DNA from: Treponema sp. | Lineage (GTDB): Bacteria > Spirochaetota > Spirochaetia > Treponematales > Treponemataceae | Assembly (NCBI GenBank): GCA_017645785.1 | Contig: JAGCNW010000030.1 | Span: forward strand, 277,045 to 341,044 | Direction of reading: 5' to 3' | DNA length: 64,000 nucleotides | Shown: one piece after another, positions 61,223 to 64,000 of the stretch | Layout: each line of letters opens with the position of its first letter | Numbering within the stretch: the stretch's first letter is position 1 | Notes under the pieces: model-generated | What the model was told of the DNA's origin: nothing | The model's input: the letters and a program-made list of their open reading frames with translations, nothing else | Database searches by the model: none | Translations under genes and position numbers: made by a program

Positions 61223-62586
61223 TTGTCCTCCTTCAAATATTCTCCCATTGAGTTGTAAATGAAATTTTCTCCGCCCCGGATTGTAAGCTTGTAGACGCAT
61301 TCTTTTCCCAAGTCCGCGGCCTTTATGTTGTCGTAGGTCAATTCAATTGTGTTCGCGTTTATTATTGTTATCGCGTTTAGCCTGGGAGATTGAATGTTTT
61401 GCGGAAAAATGCCTTCAAATTTTACGGCGTTCTTCACTTCCAAAAGCGACCGCTCGTCCAGGGCTTTTGTAAAGACTATTCTAAAATACGCGGGCGCGTC
61501 TTCGTCCGCCTTGATTTTGTTTTCTTGGTTTTCCGTAATTTCCTTTGTGTTGAGCGCGAGCCGTTCAATTTCTATAAAATTAGTTTTTTGCAAAAAGCAA
61601 ATGTTTTTTTCGTCCTTAACTTTTATTCCCCATTTGTCTTCCACCGACTCGCTTATTGTAAGCCTGTATTTTGTTTCGACAAGATAGTTTTTGTATGGAG
61701 TGAACACAAAGCGCTTCATGTCGTCGCTGTCCCAATGGCCTTGCGCGGTTGGTGTGAAGTAAACGCCGTTTTTTACGCTTTCCATGCTCATTTCGCAATC
61801 AAAGACAAGGCCAATGCTTTGTCTTTCCAGCAAATTGTCCAGAGATTCGTCTTCCAAAAATGTCTTTCCAATCACAGGACAGGCCTTCAATAGCTGGGGC
61901 TCTTTATCCTTTTTTGCGCCCAAAAAACTTCCTTCGCAGGCCTTGAATATTTTCACGCCGTCCGCGCTGACAATGTTCGCCAGTTTCCATGCGTAAAAAA
62001 CGTTGGCCTTCCATTTGTCTTTTGGAAAAACTCTTGCAGTCAAAAAATCATTTGAATATTCCTTGTTCAAGTCGATGTATGGCGTGACGTTAAATTCCCT
62101 TTCAAATGTCGCTGGATCAATCGCCTTGTTAAAGGTGAACAAAAGGCATTCAATGTCGCCGCGCGCGTCTTTTTTCTCCTCGACTGCGTTTAGCGCAAAA
62201 CGGTCGACCGCGTTTCCAAAAATAAATTCCCGGTAAATGTTGACGCTATAAGCCCTTCCGTCTTGGGCGTAAGCCGGCCCTTGGACATTCAGAATGTATT
62301 TGCGGCCTTTCATAAAGCCGCCGCGCGCTTGAACAAGACAAGAAGATCCCAGCCAGTCAATTCTTGCGTCCACGCGCGATCCGTCTTCCTTTAACGAAAT
62401 CAAGTTTTCAATCGACGCCTTGTCCATGCAAATGGAAAAGTCAATCTTTACGATTTGATTCGCGCAATATGTTTGTTCTTCAAAAAGCGAGACGCAAGTT
62501 TCAAGTTCTTCAAACGAAACTAGAGAGCACGACAGCGCGGCGGCGGTTATGCAAGAAGCCATAAAAACTTTAAATGCATTTGACAC
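61192..62586 (-). CDS. SbsA-Ig-like lipoprotein (first of pair) in RND operon
   Basis: 464 residues. Lipobox AALSC (Cys20). Repeated SbsA/Big_5-like units: VKIDFSICMDKASIENL, FTFNKAIDPATFEREFNV, LVFDCEMSMESVKNGV and IVFTKALDERSLLEV each begin a module of about 100 residues. It starts at GTG with AAGGAAGG upstream and overlaps the adaptor gene by 17 bases. It is a paralogue of the following lipoprotein in layout, although the sequences have diverged widely. Confidence 0.8.
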   Translation of the reverse strand: MSNAFKVFMASCITAAALSCSLVSFEELETCVSLFEEQTYCANQIVKIDFSICMDKASIENLISLKEDGSRVDARIDWLGSSCLVQARGGFMKGRKYILNVQGPAYAQDGRAYSVNIYREFIFGNAVDRFALNAVEEKKDARGDIECLLFTFNKAIDPATFEREFNVTPYIDLNKEYSNDFLTARVFPKDKWKANVFYAWKLANIVSADGVKIFKACEGSFLGAKKDKEPQLLKACPVIGKTFLEDESLDNLLERQSIGLVFDCEMSMESVKNGVYFTPTAQGHWDSDDMKRFVFTPYKNYLVETKYRLTISESVEDKWGIKVKDEKNICFLQKTNFIEIERLALNTKEITENQENKIKADEDAPAYFRIVFTKALDERSLLEVKNAVKFEGIFPQNIQSPRLNAITIINANTIELTYDNIKAADLGKECVYKLTIRGGENFIYNSMGEYLKEDKCYCISMEKN

Positions 62587-63904
62587 GCAAACCTTCCTTT
62601 AGGTTGGCGGACGGAAATTCGACGATTTTTTCGCCGTCCTTTATTCCGCTTTTTATAAAAATCTTTCCTTCCGCTTCCATTTCTATTGGGCATTCTTTTT
62701 GATACACAAGGTCGTTTTGCACGCAGTATAAAAAGGCTGTGTTTCCGTCCTTGCGAACCAGAGCGCTTTCCGGCACAATAAAGTATTCTCCCGCGCTTTT
62801 TGTCTTTATGGAGCATTTTGCGAACATCCCAAGCCGTATTTTTCGCTCTTTGTTGTCCACGGGAATTTTTATGTAAAAATTTCCTGTCTCCAAGTCTGCC
62901 AAAGGGCTTATAAAGTCCACGGCGCTTTCTGTCTTGTAAGAGGCCGAAGCGATTTCGACTACAGCGCTCGCTCCCAATTGAATTCTTTCCATGTCTTTTT
63001 CCTGGACTGAAACCTTGGCGTATGGATTTTTCATGTCGATGACGGTCGCAAGCTTTTCGTTTTGCGTCACCCGCTCGCCCTTTTCAAAATACAAGGCTCC
63101 CACTATGCCGGAGCAGGGGGAACGGACTGTAAGGTTTTTCATCAGTTCGTTGACGGCCTCTAAGTCCCGCTCCGCGTTTCTTTTTTCGACTTCCGCCATT
63201 TCTATTTGAATCCTCGCGCTTTTTGTGTTCAACTCTATGAATTGTCTCGCTCTTTCTTCCTCATTTTCGCTGGGAACCATACCAGCAAGCAAAAGGTCTT
63301 TTTCTTCAAAGCCCAGCGCCTTGATTTGCAGCTCTTTTTCCAGGACGTCTATCTCCGCCTTTGACGCCTTCGCTTCCATTTTCATTTGTTCCATGGAAGT
63401 CTCGGAGATTCCTCCGGCTTCAAAAAGCCTTTGGTTCTTTTCAAGGTTTTTTAGCAAGAGCGAGTGTTCCTCCTTTTTTTGCATTAAATTTATCCGGGCG
63501 TTTTCCAGCGCCATCATCAAGGACTTCGCGCTTTTTTCTTCTTCCGCCAAATTGTTTTTGGCCGCGCGAACTTTTGCCGCGGCGGAGTCCAAATGATTGC
63601 GCCTTTCAGCCTGTTGGATTTCATACTGGACGTTTTTCAGCTCAAAGAGAATCTCTCCCTCCGACACTTCGCTTCCTTCGATAACCCTTTGTTCCGCGAT
63701 GGCTCCTTCGACCAAGGCGCATACATCGTTTTTTTTCTTGTAAGTGACCGAACCGTAGCTTTCCAGCGGAATGATTTGCGGACTTTTTTTCGCTGTCAAA
63801 GTTTTGACTTGGATTTTTTGTCCTTCGCTTCGCTCTTTGTTTGAGCAGGCGCTTGCAAAAAGCAAAAACGCGGCAAGGGCGGCCAACGCTGAGCGCGCTT
63901 TCAT
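62570..63904 (-). CDS. RND periplasmic adaptor (membrane-fusion) lipoprotein
   Basis: 444 residues. Lipobox ASAC (Cys20). HlyD/AcrA layout: a first lipoyl half (VTYKKKNDVCALVEGAIAEQ), a long coiled-coil hairpin (about 95-240, rich in Glu/Lys/Ala), a second lipoyl half (LTVRSPCSGIVGALYFEKGERV), then a beta-barrel and membrane-proximal domain. It bridges RND pumps to an outer-membrane channel. GAGGAGGAA precedes the ATG, which overlaps the previous gene stop. Confidence 0.92.
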   Translation of the reverse strand: MKARSALAALAAFLLFASACSNKERSEGQKIQVKTLTAKKSPQIIPLESYGSVTYKKKNDVCALVEGAIAEQRVIEGSEVSEGEILFELKNVQYEIQQAERRNHLDSAAAKVRAAKNNLAEEEKSAKSLMMALENARINLMQKKEEHSLLLKNLEKNQRLFEAGGISETSMEQMKMEAKASKAEIDVLEKELQIKALGFEEKDLLLAGMVPSENEEERARQFIELNTKSARIQIEMAEVEKRNAERDLEAVNELMKNLTVRSPCSGIVGALYFEKGERVTQNEKLATVIDMKNPYAKVSVQEKDMERIQLGASAVVEIASASYKTESAVDFISPLADLETGNFYIKIPVDNKERKIRLGMFAKCSIKTKSAGEYFIVPESALVRKDGNTAFLYCVQNDLVYQKECPIEMEAEGKIFIKSGIKDGEKIVEFPSANLKEGLRVKCI

Positions 63905-64000
63905 TTTTCCTCCTCAAGAACTTTTAAAGAAGCTGCCGCTTCAAGTTCTTTTGACCAATAATCTCTTTCTTTCAACAATGAAAAGCATTGTATTTTTTGC
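63901..64000 (-). CDS. C-terminal end of an upstream gene, cut by window edge
   Basis: The last 32 codons of a minus-strand gene, ending in KVLEEEK and a TGA that overlaps the adaptor start (ATGA). It is helical and charged. By position it is likely the operon's first gene, perhaps a TolC-like channel, but the fragment is too short to identify. Confidence 0.55.
   Translation of the reverse strand, partial: QKIQCFSLLKERDYWSKELEAAASLKVLEEEK

Overview
The window is chromosomal DNA of a spirochaete, most likely a saccharolytic Treponema. This is inferred from gene content: periplasmic flagellar rod genes (flgF-flgG-flgJ), a bactofilin, a PilZ protein, many lipoproteins with short Cys lipoboxes, BspA-like and InlB-like repeat surface proteins, and FemAB, MtaB and Cmk of the treponemal kind. 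I see no insertion sequence, phage, CRISPR array or rRNA. Genes are tightly packed, and ATGA stop/start overlaps are common.

Left part (1-6948, minus strand): a sugar-sensing and uptake block. A membrane-anchored sugar-binding sensor, a YesM-type histidine kinase, a YesN/AraC response regulator and a XylF-like lipoprotein form an overlapping operon. It is followed by a ChvE-type sugar-binding protein and, after an intergenic terminator, the start of its ABC ATPase. 7037-15797 (plus): bactofilin, TPR protein, mtaB, tRNA-Lys, a flagellar operon behind a sigma-28-like promoter, murC, yicC, cmk and a PAP2 phosphatase. 15801-19134: tRNA-Leu, a MATE pump, thiamine pyrophosphokinase and a membrane-bound winged-helix regulator.

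19201-33094: surface proteins. A BspA-like/InlB-like lipoprotein is divergent from the membrane regulator, and three evenly spaced direct repeats lie between them. Then come cca (carrying an in-frame palindromic repeat), small membrane genes, aroH, glgA, a structured leader or small RNA, an OmpA-family gene broken by one in-frame TAA, and two large lipoproteins, the second with an FGE/C-type-lectin-like domain. 33261-53957: an Rpn-type nuclease, metG, femAB, rnz, a one-chain GldA-GldF-GldG fusion with its DUF4340 partner, a CPBP protease, a PilZ/HEAT/ComEC operon, rsmA, yggS, two RluA-type synthases, a D,D-carboxypeptidase and uraA.

Right end (53948-64000, minus): an envelope export operon with an RND adaptor, two SbsA-Ig-like lipoproteins and two different RND pumps, entered from a gene that starts outside the window.

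Two window-wide themes stand out. First, a family of short GC-rich palindromic elements (five loci), two of which contribute amino acids to proteins. Second, several promoters whose -10 box lies only 6-9 bases before the start codon, suggesting leaderless or near-leaderless mRNAs.
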